A stretch of 36,548 nucleotides of DNA from JBGQDM01 sp041495845 (GCA_041495845.1 JBGQDM010000021.1:1-36548); one strand, 5' to 3'. Counted from the stretch's first letter, positions 13,804 to 27,083 are shown. The notes: a model not told the origin generated them from the sequence alone. Numbers and translations: made by a program.

Positions 13804-16800
13804 ATGTCTGAGAACACGATCTTCCACAAGCGTTTTGACTTTTCCAAGATTCCAGCCACCATCGCGATCCCGAACCTGATCGAGGTGCAGAAACGCTCCT
13901 ACGAACGTTTTCTGCAGATGGACCGTCTGCCCAGCGAACGCGAAGATGGCGGGCTGCAGGCCGTCTTCCAGTCGGTGTTCCCGATTACGGATTTCCGCGA
14001 TGTCTCCAAGCTGGAGTTTGTGGACTACTCCATTGGGAACTGGGAGTGCAAGTGCGGCCACCTCAAGGGGCTACACCACCTGCGCTCCACGTGTAAGAGT
14101 TGCGGCTTTACCATCGTCACCGACCCGTTCCATCCCGGCGACGTGCTCTGCGGCAAGTGCGGCACGTACAACGCCAACACGCCCGATTTCTGCAACAAGT
14201 GCGGCGACCCCGTCGGCCTGCAACTGAAGTATGACGTTGGTGAGTGCGAAGAGCGGGGCATGACTTACTCGGCGCCGCTCAAGGTCACCATGCGGCTGAC
14301 CATCTACGAGAAGGACCCGGAAACCGGCAACAAGAGCATTCGCGACATCAAAGAGCAGGAAGTCTTTTTCGGCGATGTGCCCCTGATGACGGCCAACGGT
14401 ACGTTCATCATTAACGGCACCGAGCGCGTGATTGTGAGCCAGTTGCACCGCTCACCGGGCGTGTTTTTTGAGAAGCAGCCGCCCGCATATTTCCTGGGCA
14501 AGATCATTCCCTACCGCGGATCCTGGGTGGAGTTCGAGTACGACCAGAAGAACATTCTCTACGTCCGCATCGATCGCAAGCGGAAGTTTCTGGGCACGAT
14601 CTTTCTGCGGGCGCTCGGTCTGCGCGCCGGTGAGGACATTCTGCGCACGTTCTACACCGTGGACCGCATTCTGGTGCGGGACAAGAAGCTGCACTGGACG
14701 GTGGACGCGGCGGAGAAGGCCACCAACCTGGTGGGCATGAAGCTGACCCACCGCGTGGCCACGAAATCCGGTGAGGAGATTGTGCACTCGGGACGCAAGG
14801 TGACGGCGGCGATCCTGGGCGAAATTCGCAAAGCGAAGATCAGCGAGATCGAAGTCGATTCGGCTGACATGGAAGGCGCGTGGGCGACCGGCGATGTGGT
14901 GGACACCACCACCGGCGACGTGCTGCTCGAAGCCAATAACGAACTGACGCCGGAAATCCTGGCCAAGATCGTGGACTCGAACGTCATCGAGATGAACCTG
15001 TTCTTCCCCGAGCGCGACGACGTCGGCACGGTCATCAGCCAGACGCTGCGCCGTGATTCCGTGAAGACGCCGCAGGAAGCCCTGATCGAGATCTACCGGA
15101 AACTGCGTCCCGGCGATCCGCCGACGCTGGATACGGCGACTTCGCTGTTTCACGGCATGTTCTTCGACCCGCGCAAATATGACTTCTCGCGCGTGGGGCG
15201 GATGAAGTTCAACATCAAGCTGTTTGAGAACCAGGAAGCGACCCGGCTGGAAGGCCGGACGCTGGAGCCGGAGGATTTCTACGCCACCATCCGCTACCTG
15301 CTCAAGCTGCGCAAGAGTATTGGTGCGGTGGATGACATCGATCACTTGGGCAACCGCCGCGTGCGCGCGGTCGGCGAACTCATGGAAAACCAGTTCCGCA
15401 TCGGACTGGTGCGCATGGAACGCGCCATCAAAGAAAAGATGAGCGTGTACCAGGAAATGTCGACGGCCATGCCGCACGACCTGGTCAACGCCAAGCCGGT
15501 GATGGCGGCGATCCGCGAGTTTTTCGGTTCCTCGCAGCTCTCCCAGTTCATGGACCAGACCAACCCGCTTTCCGAAATCACCCACAAGCGGCGCTTGTCG
15601 GCGCTGGGGCCGGGCGGTCTGTCGCGGGAACGAGCGGGCTTCGAAGTCCGCGACGTGCACCCGACTCACTACGGGCGCATTTGTCCAATTGAGACGCCGG
15701 AAGGTCCGAACATCGGCCTGATCTCGTCGCTCAGTTGCTACGCTCGCATCAATGACTATGGCTTCATCGAGTCGCCGTATCGCAAGGTGAAGAACGGACG
15801 CGTGATCGAATACGCCACCGTGGTCAACGCCGGCGACAGCGACCTGAAAGTGGGCGAGCACCGCGAGCGGCACGAGTTGGAGAAGCTGAACAGCGAGATC
15901 AAGGACCGTCGCAAGCGTCAACTTGAAATCGAACCCCACTCGTTCTATCTCTCGGCCTGGGAGGAAGACCGGCACGTGATCGCACAGGCCAACGTCGAAC
16001 TCGACGATAAGGGCCGCATCGTGGGCGATCTAGTGAACGCCCGCAAGTCCGGCAACTTTGTGCTGGTAAACCGCGACGACGTGGATTACGTCGACGTCAG
16101 TCCGAAGCAGTTGGTTTCCGTGGCGGCCTCGCTGGTCCCGTTCCTGGAACACGACGACGCCAACCGCGCGCTCATGGGCGCGAACATGCAACGGCAGTCG
16201 GTGCCCTTGCTGCGGGCGGCGGCGCCCTACGTGGGCACGGGCATGGAAGGCGTTACGGCGCGCGATTCCGGCGCGGTAGTGCTAGCGCGGCGCAGCGGCC
16301 TCGTGGACTCGGTCGACTCTGAGCGCATCATTGTGCGCGTGGAGGGTGAGCACCATCCCACACAGCTTTCCCGTGAAGTGGGTAGTGACATCTACCAGTT
16401 GATCAAGTTCAAACGCTCCAACCAGAACACCTGCATCAACCAGAAGCCGGTGGTGAAGAAGGGGCAGCGCGTGGCCAAAGGCCAGGTGATTGCCGACGGA
16501 CCGTGCACCGATAAGGGCGAACTAGCGCTGGGACGCAACGTGCTGGTCGCGTTCATGCCGTGGCGCGGCTACAACTTCGAGGACGCCATCCTGGTCTCCG
16601 AGAAGCTGGTCAAGGACGACTACTACACCTCGGTGCATATTGAGGAATTCGAGATCGAGGCGCGGGACACGAAGCTGGGACCGGAAGACGTGACGCGCGA
16701 CATCCCCAATGTGGGCGAGTCGTCGCTGCGCGATCTGGACGAGAGTGGCGTCATCCGCATTGGCGCCAGCGTCAAGGCGGGCGACATTCTGGTGGGCAAG

Positions 16801-18261
16801 GTAACGCCCAAGGGCGAGACCCAGCTCACGCCGGAAGAGAAACTGCTGCGCGCCATCTTCGGTGAAAAGGCCGGCGATGTGCGCGACGCTTCGCTGACCA
16901 CCCCTCCGGGCATCGAGGGCATCGTGGTGGACGTGAAAATCTTCTCCCGCAAGGGCCAGGAGAAGGACGAACGCGCCAAGACCATCGAAGGGTTGCAGAT
17001 TGGAAAGCTGGAGAAAAATCTCTCCGACGAAATCCGCATTCTCACCGACGAGCGGCTCAAGCGTCTGGAAGCGTTGCTGGGGGGCAAGGAAGTTCTCGCC
17101 GACCTGCACGACGAGCGCACCAACAAGCGTTTGCTGAGCAAGGGCGCCATGCTCGACCGGGACGCGATTGAACGCATTTCCACCCGCAACCTGAAACGCA
17201 TCAAGTACCCGGACAAAGACCCGCGGGTCAACGAGCAGATTGACGAAATCGAAGAGATGACGTCGCGCCAGATTGACGTGCTCAAGAAGATCGTCAATGA
17301 GAAGAAGGACAAACTGCAGAAGGGCGATGAGCTGCCGCCGGGCGTCATCAAGCTGGTGAAGGTGTACATCGCCATGAAGCGCAAGTTGAGTGTCGGCGAC
17401 AAGATGGCCGGCCGCCACGGTAACAAGGGTGTGATCGCGCGCATCCTGCCGGATGAGGACATGCCCTACCTGCCCGATGGCACGCCGGTGGAGATTGTGC
17501 TCAATCCGCTGGGCGTTCCCAGTCGTATGAACGTGGGCCAGATTCTGGAGACACATCTGGGCTGGGCGGCGCATGAACTGGGCAAGAAAGTGCACGCGCT
17601 GATGGCCGGGAACACGCGGGAAGAGATTGTCCGGCGCGGCTTGAAGGCGTTGTTCAAAGAGACCCAGCTCGTCGACAATTTCGACGATCTGAACGAAGAC
17701 GAGCTGATGGCCGCGGGCAAGAGCCTGGGCCAGGGCTTCCTCTTCGCGTCGCCGGTGTTTGACGGGGCGCGAGAGAACGAAATCAAGGCGCTGTTGCAGC
17801 AGGCGGGTTTGCCCACCGCGGGCAAGACCGATCTCTATGACGGCATGACCGGAGAGCGTTTTGAACAGCCCGTCACCGTGGGCTACATCTACATGCTGAA
17901 ACTGTCGCATCTGGTGGACGACAAGATTCACGCGCGTTCCATCGGACCGTATTCGCTGATCACCCAGCAACCGCTGGGCGGCAAGGCGCAATTCGGCGGC
18001 CAGCGTTTCGGAGAAATGGAAGTGTGGGCGCTGGAGGCGTACGGTGCCGCGCACATCCTGCAGGAATTGCTCACTGCGAAGTCGGACGACGTCTACGGCC
18101 GCACCAAGATTTATGAGGCCATCGTCAAAGGCGAAGCAGCCATGCAACCGGGCGTGCCGGAATCGTTCAACGTGCTGGTGCGCGAACTGCAATCGCTCTG
18201 TCTGGATGTGGAGCTGATCAAGGTCAACGAACGCAAGCCGGTGGCGGTGGCAGCGGATTAG
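13804..18261 (+). CDS. rpoB: DNA-directed RNA polymerase subunit beta
   Basis: 1485 residues from the ATG at 13804 (GGAG upstream), about 140 longer than E. coli RpoB. Visible: NGTERVIVSQLHRSPGVFFE, the rifampicin region SQLSQFMDQTNPLSEITHKR with the wild-type Asp, His and Ser positions, RPTHYGR-like HPTHYGRICPIETPEG, catalytic-core KMAGRHGNKGV and the C-terminal PLGGKAQFGGQRFGEME. Two insertions stand out. Residues about 79-140 hold eight cysteines in four close pairs (82/84, 97/100, 116/119, 130/133). Residues about 670-713 form a charged helical segment where E. coli has a much shorter link. The rifampicin-site sequence suggests a susceptible enzyme. Confidence 0.99.
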   Translation: MSENTIFHKRFDFSKIPATIAIPNLIEVQKRSYERFLQMDRLPSEREDGGLQAVFQSVFPITDFRDVSKLEFVDYSIGNWECKCGHLKGLHHLRSTCKSCGFTIVTDPFHPGDVLCGKCGTYNANTPDFCNKCGDPVGLQLKYDVGECEERGMTYSAPLKVTMRLTIYEKDPETGNKSIRDIKEQEVFFGDVPLMTANGTFIINGTERVIVSQLHRSPGVFFEKQPPAYFLGKIIPYRGSWVEFEYDQKNILYVRIDRKRKFLGTIFLRALGLRAGEDILRTFYTVDRILVRDKKLHWTVDAAEKATNLVGMKLTHRVATKSGEEIVHSGRKVTAAILGEIRKAKISEIEVDSADMEGAWATGDVVDTTTGDVLLEANNELTPEILAKIVDSNVIEMNLFFPERDDVGTVISQTLRRDSVKTPQEALIEIYRKLRPGDPPTLDTATSLFHGMFFDPRKYDFSRVGRMKFNIKLFENQEATRLEGRTLEPEDFYATIRYLLKLRKSIGAVDDIDHLGNRRVRAVGELMENQFRIGLVRMERAIKEKMSVYQEMSTAMPHDLVNAKPVMAAIREFFGSSQLSQFMDQTNPLSEITHKRRLSALGPGGLSRERAGFEVRDVHPTHYGRICPIETPEGPNIGLISSLSCYARINDYGFIESPYRKVKNGRVIEYATVVNAGDSDLKVGEHRERHELEKLNSEIKDRRKRQLEIEPHSFYLSAWEEDRHVIAQANVELDDKGRIVGDLVNARKSGNFVLVNRDDVDYVDVSPKQLVSVAASLVPFLEHDDANRALMGANMQRQSVPLLRAAAPYVGTGMEGVTARDSGAVVLARRSGLVDSVDSERIIVRVEGEHHPTQLSREVGSDIYQLIKFKRSNQNTCINQKPVVKKGQRVAKGQVIADGPCTDKGELALGRNVLVAFMPWRGYNFEDAILVSEKLVKDDYYTSVHIEEFEIEARDTKLGPEDVTRDIPNVGESSLRDLDESGVIRIGASVKAGDILVGKVTPKGETQLTPEEKLLRAIFGEKAGDVRDASLTTPPGIEGIVVDVKIFSRKGQEKDERAKTIEGLQIGKLEKNLSDEIRILTDERLKRLEALLGGKEVLADLHDERTNKRLLSKGAMLDRDAIERISTRNLKRIKYPDKDPRVNEQIDEIEEMTSRQIDVLKKIVNEKKDKLQKGDELPPGVIKLVKVYIAMKRKLSVGDKMAGRHGNKGVIARILPDEDMPYLPDGTPVEIVLNPLGVPSRMNVGQILETHLGWAAHELGKKVHALMAGNTREEIVRRGLKALFKETQLVDNFDDLNEDELMAAGKSLGQGFLFASPVFDGARENEIKALLQQAGLPTAGKTDLYDGMTGERFEQPVTVGYIYMLKLSHLVDDKIHARSIGPYSLITQQPLGGKAQFGGQRFGEMEVWALEAYGAAHILQELLTAKSDDVYGRTKIYEAIVKGEAAMQPGVPESFNVLVRELQSLCLDVELIKVNERKPVAVAAD
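14038..14223 (+). other. Zinc-ribbon-like insertion within RpoB
   Basis: These bases code for about residues 79-140. The motif is CxC-x12-CxxC followed by CxxC-x10-CxxC, which fits two zinc sites. It sits in the beta N-terminal (protrusion) region just before the conserved GECEERGMTYSAPL, where E. coli RpoB goes straight from its LGEPVFDV stretch into the corresponding ECQIRG motif. Confidence 0.75.
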
Positions 18262-18309
18262 TCGCCCCGGGTTGCGTGTGCGCGCTTAGGAATTTTTGAG
18301 AACTAGGGG

Positions 18310-18383
18310 CCGATGAAGGTTCGCTCCCGACTTCATCGGACGAGATGGAAACACCGGTAGTGGGCCAGCGGGTAGCGGCCACT
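18310..18383 (+). other. Two hairpins in the rpoB to rpoC spacer
   Basis: CCGATGAAG (18310-18318) pairs perfectly with CTTCATCGG (18331-18339) over a 12-nt loop. A second stem pairs AGTGG(g)CC (18359-18366) with GGCCACT (18377-18383). No T-run follows either, so readthrough into rpoC is expected; RNase processing or translational control are possible. Confidence 0.5.
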
Positions 18384-18412
18384 GCCCCGGGAGCAGGAAG
18401 CGGAGGAGCACC

Positions 18413-22600
<4,188 letters not shown>

Positions 22601-22614
22601 GTTGCACCGCCATC

Positions 22615-22649
22615 GGGGTGGGAGCGCTACCATCGCTTCCACCCCTTTT
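22615..22649 (+). terminator. Rho-independent terminator after rpoC
   Basis: GGGGTGGGAGCG (22615-22626), loop ctaccat, CGCTTCCACCCC (22634-22645): a 12-bp stem with one G-T pair, followed by TTTT. It closes the tRNA-tuf-rpoBC operon. Confidence 0.9.
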
Positions 22650-22701
22650 GCCTTGGAGACGCAACCCCCAGCCTGTGGAACCCGCACCTGCCAGGAGGCC
22701 A

Positions 22702-23580
22702 ATGCTGTTTCGTAGCTCTCAAGACGGGCCCATCATGCATTTCCTCCGCTTGCTACGGCTTTCATTTTGGCGCGCCTTTCAGCATGATGCCTTCGCCATC
22801 GCCAAGGCGTCCGCCTATTCCTCCATCCTCACGTTTTTCCCCGTCCTGCTGGTGGTGGGGTCGGTGCTCGCCACCTCGCGTCGTACCGAGGTGTATTTGC
22901 GCGAGATTTCCTACGCGCTGGGCCGCATCCTGCCCGCGGGTGCCGCCACCACGCTCGCCTATCTCCGCGGCACCTCGCAGCGTCCGCTCAAACTGCTGCT
23001 CACCACCTCGTTGCTCACGCTCTGGACTGCTTCCGGTGTGGTCGTTTCCTGGATGGAAGGCTTCCGCCGCGCCCATGGCTTGCCCAAGACCTGGGGGCTG
23101 GTCAGGGAACGCATGATTGCGTTTTCCCTCGTGATTTTGGCCGGTATCCCCATGACGTTTGCCACCGTACTGGTGGCGTTTGGCAACCGCATTGAGATGC
23201 GGATTCTGTTTCATATGGGTCGCGAGTTTGGTCCGGCAATCCTGTTCATGTGGACTGCCATCCGCTGGGCGATTGCTCTTTTGACCAGCATCGCCGTGCT
23301 GGCGCTGATCTATCACAACGCCGTGCCCCGCACTCAGCGCTGGCACAACGTGATCCCGGGTGCGACTCTGGCCACGGCCATGTGGTTTGCTGCTACCGCC
23401 TTGTTTGGCTGGTATTTACAGCGCTACGCCGATTACAGTCTGATCTACGGATCGCTGGGCGTGGCCATTGTACTGCTCGTCTGGATGTATATGATTTCTC
23501 TGGTGGTACTGATTGGGGCGGAGTTCAATGCGCTGCTTTTCCCGCGCGTGCCGCCCAGTCAGGAATCCGCCGCCAACTAG
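22702..23580 (+). CDS. YihY/BrkB-family inner-membrane protein
   Basis: 292 residues from the ATG at 22702, behind AGGAGG at only 3 nt; an ATG at 22735 is the alternative. The in-frame start at 22618 lies inside the rpoC terminator and is rejected. Five or six membrane helices are visible, with the family hallmarks AIAKASAYSSILTFFPVLL near the N-terminus, WHNVIPGATLATAMWF in the second half, then YGSLGVAIVLLVWMYMISLV and LIGAEFNALL. The family was once called ribonuclease BN but that is not supported; its biochemical role is unknown. pyk starts 13 bp after its stop, so the two are probably co-transcribed. Confidence 0.9.
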   Translation: MLFRSSQDGPIMHFLRLLRLSFWRAFQHDAFAIAKASAYSSILTFFPVLLVVGSVLATSRRTEVYLREISYALGRILPAGAATTLAYLRGTSQRPLKLLLTTSLLTLWTASGVVVSWMEGFRRAHGLPKTWGLVRERMIAFSLVILAGIPMTFATVLVAFGNRIEMRILFHMGREFGPAILFMWTAIRWAIALLTSIAVLALIYHNAVPRTQRWHNVIPGATLATAMWFAATALFGWYLQRYADYSLIYGSLGVAIVLLVWMYMISLVVLIGAEFNALLFPRVPPSQESAAN

Positions 23581-23593
23581 CGCGGGAGGAACG

Positions 23594-25097
23594 TTGCCAC
23601 AGAAGCCGGAACACCGGCGGCCGGAACCAGAGCTCCGCCGCCGCACCAAGATCATCTGTACCATCGGCCCCGCTTGCGAGAGCGAAGAGCAATTGCGCCA
23701 GTTGTTGCGGCTGGGCATGGACGTGGCCCGGCTGAATTTTTCCCACGGCAGCCACGCCGATCATGCCAACCGCATCGCCCGTTTGCGGCGCGCTGCCGAG
23801 GCGGAGGGCCGCCCGTTGTGCATCCTGCAGGACCTGCAGGGGCCAAAGATTCGTACCGGTGCGCTTCGCGGCCACGCGCCGGTGATGCTGGAAGCAGGCC
23901 ATCGCGTCCGCATTACGCCGCGAACCGTGGAAGGGACTGCGGACCGCATCTCCACCACATTCCAGACGCTGGCGCGCGAAGTGGTTCCGGGCACGCGCAT
24001 CCTGCTTTCCGACGGGCTGATTGAACTGTGCGTGCTCGCGAAACACGGCGCCGATGTCGAGTGTGAAATCATCAACGGCGGCCTGCTCGGCGAACACAAG
24101 GGCCTCAACCTCCCCGGCCTCGGGCTTAAAGTTCCATCACTGACGGAGAAGGACCGCGAGGACCTGATTTTCGGTCTGCGGCAGGGTGTCGACGCGGTCG
24201 CCATTTCGTTTGTGCGCACCGCCGCCGACATCCGCGTCGTCAAAGAGTTAATTTCGGACCAGGACAGCCACGTGCCGGTGATTGCCAAGCTGGAAAAGCC
24301 GCAGGCCATCGACAATCTGGAAGAAATTCTTGCCTTGGCAGACGGCGTGATGGTGGCGCGCGGTGATCTCGGCGTCGAGATGCCGGCGGAGCGTGTGCCC
24401 GTCATCCAGAAACAGGTGATTCAGCGCGCCGCTGAGTTTCGCAAGCCGGTGATCACCGCCACCCAAATGTTGGAGTCCATGATCGAAAACCCGCGGCCCA
24501 CGCGGGCGGAAGCGAGCGATGTGGCCAACGCCATCTTCGACGGTACCGACGCGGTCATGCTCTCAGCGGAAACGGCCAGCGGAAAATATCCGCCGGAAGC
24601 GCTGGCCATGATGGCGCGCATTGCCTGCGAAGCCGAACGCAGTATCGCGGGCGCACCCTATCTCCGCCGTCGCCGAAACCGCCAAGGTCTCTCGATTGCG
24701 GAGACGATTTGCGAATCCGTGGCCCACGCCGCGGCTGATCTGGAAATGCGCGCCATCGCGGTCTTCACCGAGACCGGCAACACGGCGCGGTTGGTATCCA
24801 AGTACCGGCCAAAATGTGAAATCTACGCCTTTACCCACGTGCCCCATGTGCATAATTGGGCCAATTTGCTGTGGGGGGGTGAATCCGGTGCAGACAGGGC
24901 CGCCACGCTCGGCGGAGAAGATGGTCAGCAATGCGGAACAAGAACTGCTGCGCCGGAAGCGGGTGCAGCCCGGCGACACCATCGGCATCATCGCGGGCAC
25001 GCAAATGTCCGCCGGCTCCACGAATTTCATGCGGCTGCACGTGGTCGGTGGTGAAAGTGCCCGCCGGACGAGCAAACCCGCGCGGAGGGCGCAATGA
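23594..25097 (+). CDS. pyk: Pyruvate kinase, reading frame interrupted by +1 at a G7 run
   Basis: TTG start at 23594 behind GGGAGGA. Pyruvate kinase makes pyruvate and ATP from phosphoenolpyruvate and ADP. The catalytic domain is intact: TKIICTIGPACES, RLNFSHGSH, LQDLQGPKIR, VIAKLEKPQAIDNL, MVARGDLGVEMP, TATQMLESMIENPRPTRAE, DGTDAVMLSAETASGKYP. At 24873-24879 seven Gs follow ...NLL-TG. Read on, the frame gives a non-homologous tail ending at 25054. Removing one G gives LLWGVNPVQ and a normal C-terminal domain (GDTIGIIAGTQMSAGSTNFMRLHVV) to the stop at 25095-25097, about 500 residues. That stop overlaps the next ATG (ATGA), supporting the restored frame. A sequencing error, recoding or slippage, or real gene decay are all possible. 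Confidence 0.9.
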
Positions 25098-25405
25098 GCG
25101 AAGCCCGTGAAGTCCTCTCCATCGCCGTTTTTGATGCGTTGCCCGGCCAGACCGCCGAAGCGGAAACCACCATGCGCGCGCTGATGAAGTTGCTGGCCGA
25201 GAAAGACTACAGCCGCGACTTGCTCTACCGCGACGCTCAGACGCCGGACCATTTTGTATTGTTGCGCTACTGGAAGTCGGAAGCCGCGCCGCGCGAAGCG
25301 CAGGAAGACCCCGCAGTGCAGCGCTATTGGGCCCGCCTCGGCCACCTGATCCGCATTGTCAAGATTTACGAGTCGCTAGAAGAGGTTGGCAAAGCAGGAA
25401 CTTAG
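25094..25405 (+). CDS. ABM-like (dimeric alpha/beta barrel) small protein
   Basis: 103 residues; its ATG overlaps the stop of the restored pyk frame (ATGA), implying translational coupling. The sequence alternates strands and helices as in antibiotic-biosynthesis-monooxygenase or ferredoxin-like barrels: IAVFDALPGQTAEAETTMRA, RDLLYRDAQTPDHFVLLRYW and the YWARLGHLIRIVKIYE helix and final strand. Such proteins are small cofactor-free oxygenases or stress proteins; the substrate cannot be read from sequence. Why it is coupled to pyruvate kinase is unknown. Confidence 0.75.
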   Translation: MSEAREVLSIAVFDALPGQTAEAETTMRALMKLLAEKDYSRDLLYRDAQTPDHFVLLRYWKSEAAPREAQEDPAVQRYWARLGHLIRIVKIYESLEEVGKAGT

Positions 25406-25431
25406 ACTTGCCACATGGAGTCTAATAGCGT

Positions 25432-26316
25432 GTGACCAATGACGGCTTGCTGAACGCGCGCGGCCTGCGCCGATTTCACAGCAAGAGGCGATTAGCCTTT
25501 CTTGCAACCCTTACCGTTTTTGCCTGCTGCTGGTTCTGGTTGTATTTCGATTCGACCTACCAGCGTCGCAAAGCTGAACGGTTCATCGCCGACTTGAAAT
25601 CATTCCCGTTTGCCACGGCTGGCTTTCGCGAGGTGCGCGACCTTTCAAGCCGCAACGGTGGCGCGGGCCTTCAACAATTTCCGCCTCGTTGGCCAGTCCC
25701 CGGTGCACCGTCCAGGGAATCATGGGGAACGATGAATATCCAGCTTGGGGACCTGAATCTCCCGCTTGTCCAGACCGGGCCCCTGTGCACGGCCCAAGAT
25801 TGTACTTTCGATATCTGGATCAAGGCCCGCTTGGCAAGGCTGCCGCTGCCGGGGTGGGCCGCCGAGGCGCTGTACGCCACCCTTCCTTACCTGGGTATCC
25901 GAGCTTGGGTCATCTATGCAAGGTTTGAAGTCAGGGGTGGCAAGTTGGACAGAAGTCGCACGACGGTGGGGGAACTGAGACATGGCACGTCCGGTCCGTA
26001 CGAAGGTCTGATCCCTTTCGGATATGAGGTCGTCTCTACGGCTGACTTCGATCCTGTCGACCGCAGCTATGACTACGATGTCGGATTCCCGCACATTACG
26101 GGACCTCCGTCGAATGTGCTTTCTGCCCGGATTGCCCATCGCCTCGACGCTCCCATGCAACGCGCGTTTGATATTGATCTTCGTTGCCTGACCGCCGCTT
26201 TCCATAGTTGCAGCGGGTTTGGAGAGCTTGTGCCGTCGGCATGGTCAGATTACCTGGTGCAGAAAGCGGAGTCTGAAAAAGCCTACCGGGAACAAGACCG
26301 GCTGAGGCGCCAGTGA
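25432..26316 (+). CDS. Unknown protein with N-terminal membrane anchor
   Basis: 294 residues from a GTG at 25432, with GGAG about 11 nt upstream; the start is uncertain. An N-terminal basic stretch (RRFHSKRR) is followed by one membrane helix (about residues 21-39, LAFLATLTVFACCWFWLYF), so the body is likely periplasmic. Cysteines near the middle (CTAQDC) and near the end (LRCLTAAFHSCSG) could form disulfides. I recognise no family or catalytic motif. It lies 26 bp after the ABM-like gene and 20 bp before the hydrolase on the same strand. Its weak start signal contrasts with its neighbours. Confidence 0.7.
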   Translation: MTNDGLLNARGLRRFHSKRRLAFLATLTVFACCWFWLYFDSTYQRRKAERFIADLKSFPFATAGFREVRDLSSRNGGAGLQQFPPRWPVPGAPSRESWGTMNIQLGDLNLPLVQTGPLCTAQDCTFDIWIKARLARLPLPGWAAEALYATLPYLGIRAWVIYARFEVRGGKLDRSRTTVGELRHGTSGPYEGLIPFGYEVVSTADFDPVDRSYDYDVGFPHITGPPSNVLSARIAHRLDAPMQRAFDIDLRCLTAAFHSCSGFGELVPSAWSDYLVQKAESEKAYREQDRLRRQ

Positions 26317-26336
26317 GGAACTAGTGCTAACAGGAT

Positions 26337-27008
26337 ATGAGAACACATCCAGAAGTCGCGCCCTTCGCCGATACCTCCACCGACCCCGCCGTCCACGGCT
26401 TCCTGCACCGGCCCGATTCCTCCATTGGCTGTGCTCTTGTTCTCACTGACGGTGCGGGTTCGAATTGCCAGGCGCCGCTGCTGGTCGCGCTCGCGCGGGC
26501 ATTCTGCGACGCCGGCTGGACGGTGTTGCGCTGCGATCTTCCGTTTCGACAGATGCGCCCGCAGGGCCCGCCGCGTCCGGGAGATGCCGCGCGCGACCGC
26601 GACGGCTTGCGCCGTGCCGTAGCCGTGTTGCGGGCCCAGCGTCCGGGCCCGATTTTTCTCGGTGGTCATTCCTACGGCGGCCGTCAGGCCACCCTGTTGG
26701 CCGCAGACGCCCCCGAACTCGTGGATGGCCTGCTGCTGCTTTCCTATCCGTTGCATCCGCCAGGGCGTCCTGAGCAGTTGCGCACCCAACACTTGCCGCA
26801 GCTGCGTACGCCGGCACTTTTCGTCCACGGCACGCGCGACGGCTTTGGCAGCATTGAGGAAATGGAACGGGCGCTGGCGCTCATTCCGGCGAAGACAAAA
26901 CTTCTTCCGGTCGAGAAGGCCGGGCATGATCTGGGATTTCGCGGGAAGGCGCAGTCGCCGGCGCTGGCAGAGAAAATCGTCGTCGCCTTCGCGACATTTA
27001 TTGCCTGA
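26337..27008 (+). CDS. Small alpha/beta hydrolase (dienelactone hydrolase-like)
   Basis: 223 residues, ATG with AGGAT directly upstream. An alpha/beta hydrolase fold with a full catalytic triad can be read: nucleophile elbow GGHSYGG (Ser112), acid in FVHGTRDGFG (Asp168) and histidine in EKAGHDLG (His197). LTDGAGSN near residues 37-43 fits the oxyanion loop. The layout (DGAG early, SYPLHPPG after the elbow, HGTRD late) matches the KANL3/TEX30-like or dienelactone-hydrolase-like group. It is cytoplasmic with no signal peptide. The substrate is unknown. Confidence 0.85.
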   Translation: MRTHPEVAPFADTSTDPAVHGFLHRPDSSIGCALVLTDGAGSNCQAPLLVALARAFCDAGWTVLRCDLPFRQMRPQGPPRPGDAARDRDGLRRAVAVLRAQRPGPIFLGGHSYGGRQATLLAADAPELVDGLLLLSYPLHPPGRPEQLRTQHLPQLRTPALFVHGTRDGFGSIEEMERALALIPAKTKLLPVEKAGHDLGFRGKAQSPALAEKIVVAFATFIA

Positions 27009-27044
27009 ATTCTGATTACGTCTCAGGTTTGGCAATTGCTCGTT

Positions 27045-27083
27045 GCGGAGTTGCGCTCCGCTTGACGGCCGAGGGCGGCCGTC
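27045..27083. terminator. Tandem hairpins between convergent genes
   Basis: GCGGAG-ttgcg-CTCCGC (27045-27061) and GACGGCC-gagggc-GGCCGTC (27064-27083) lie between the hydrolase and the convergent rhomboid gene. Neither has a T-run, so they are transcript-end stabilisers or weak bidirectional terminators. Confidence 0.4.

Noticed and set aside
13465..13879. Two plus-strand frames in the rplL-rpoB spacer
   Set aside because: No Shine-Dalgarno, Arg-rich composition, overlap with hairpins and the rpoB start.
14452..15975. 507-residue minus-strand frame opposite rpoB, and others opposite rpoB/rpoC (16522-18192, 18224-19585, 19736-21220, 21254-22246)
   Set aside because: All lie in codon phase against intact polymerase genes and have shadow-like composition.
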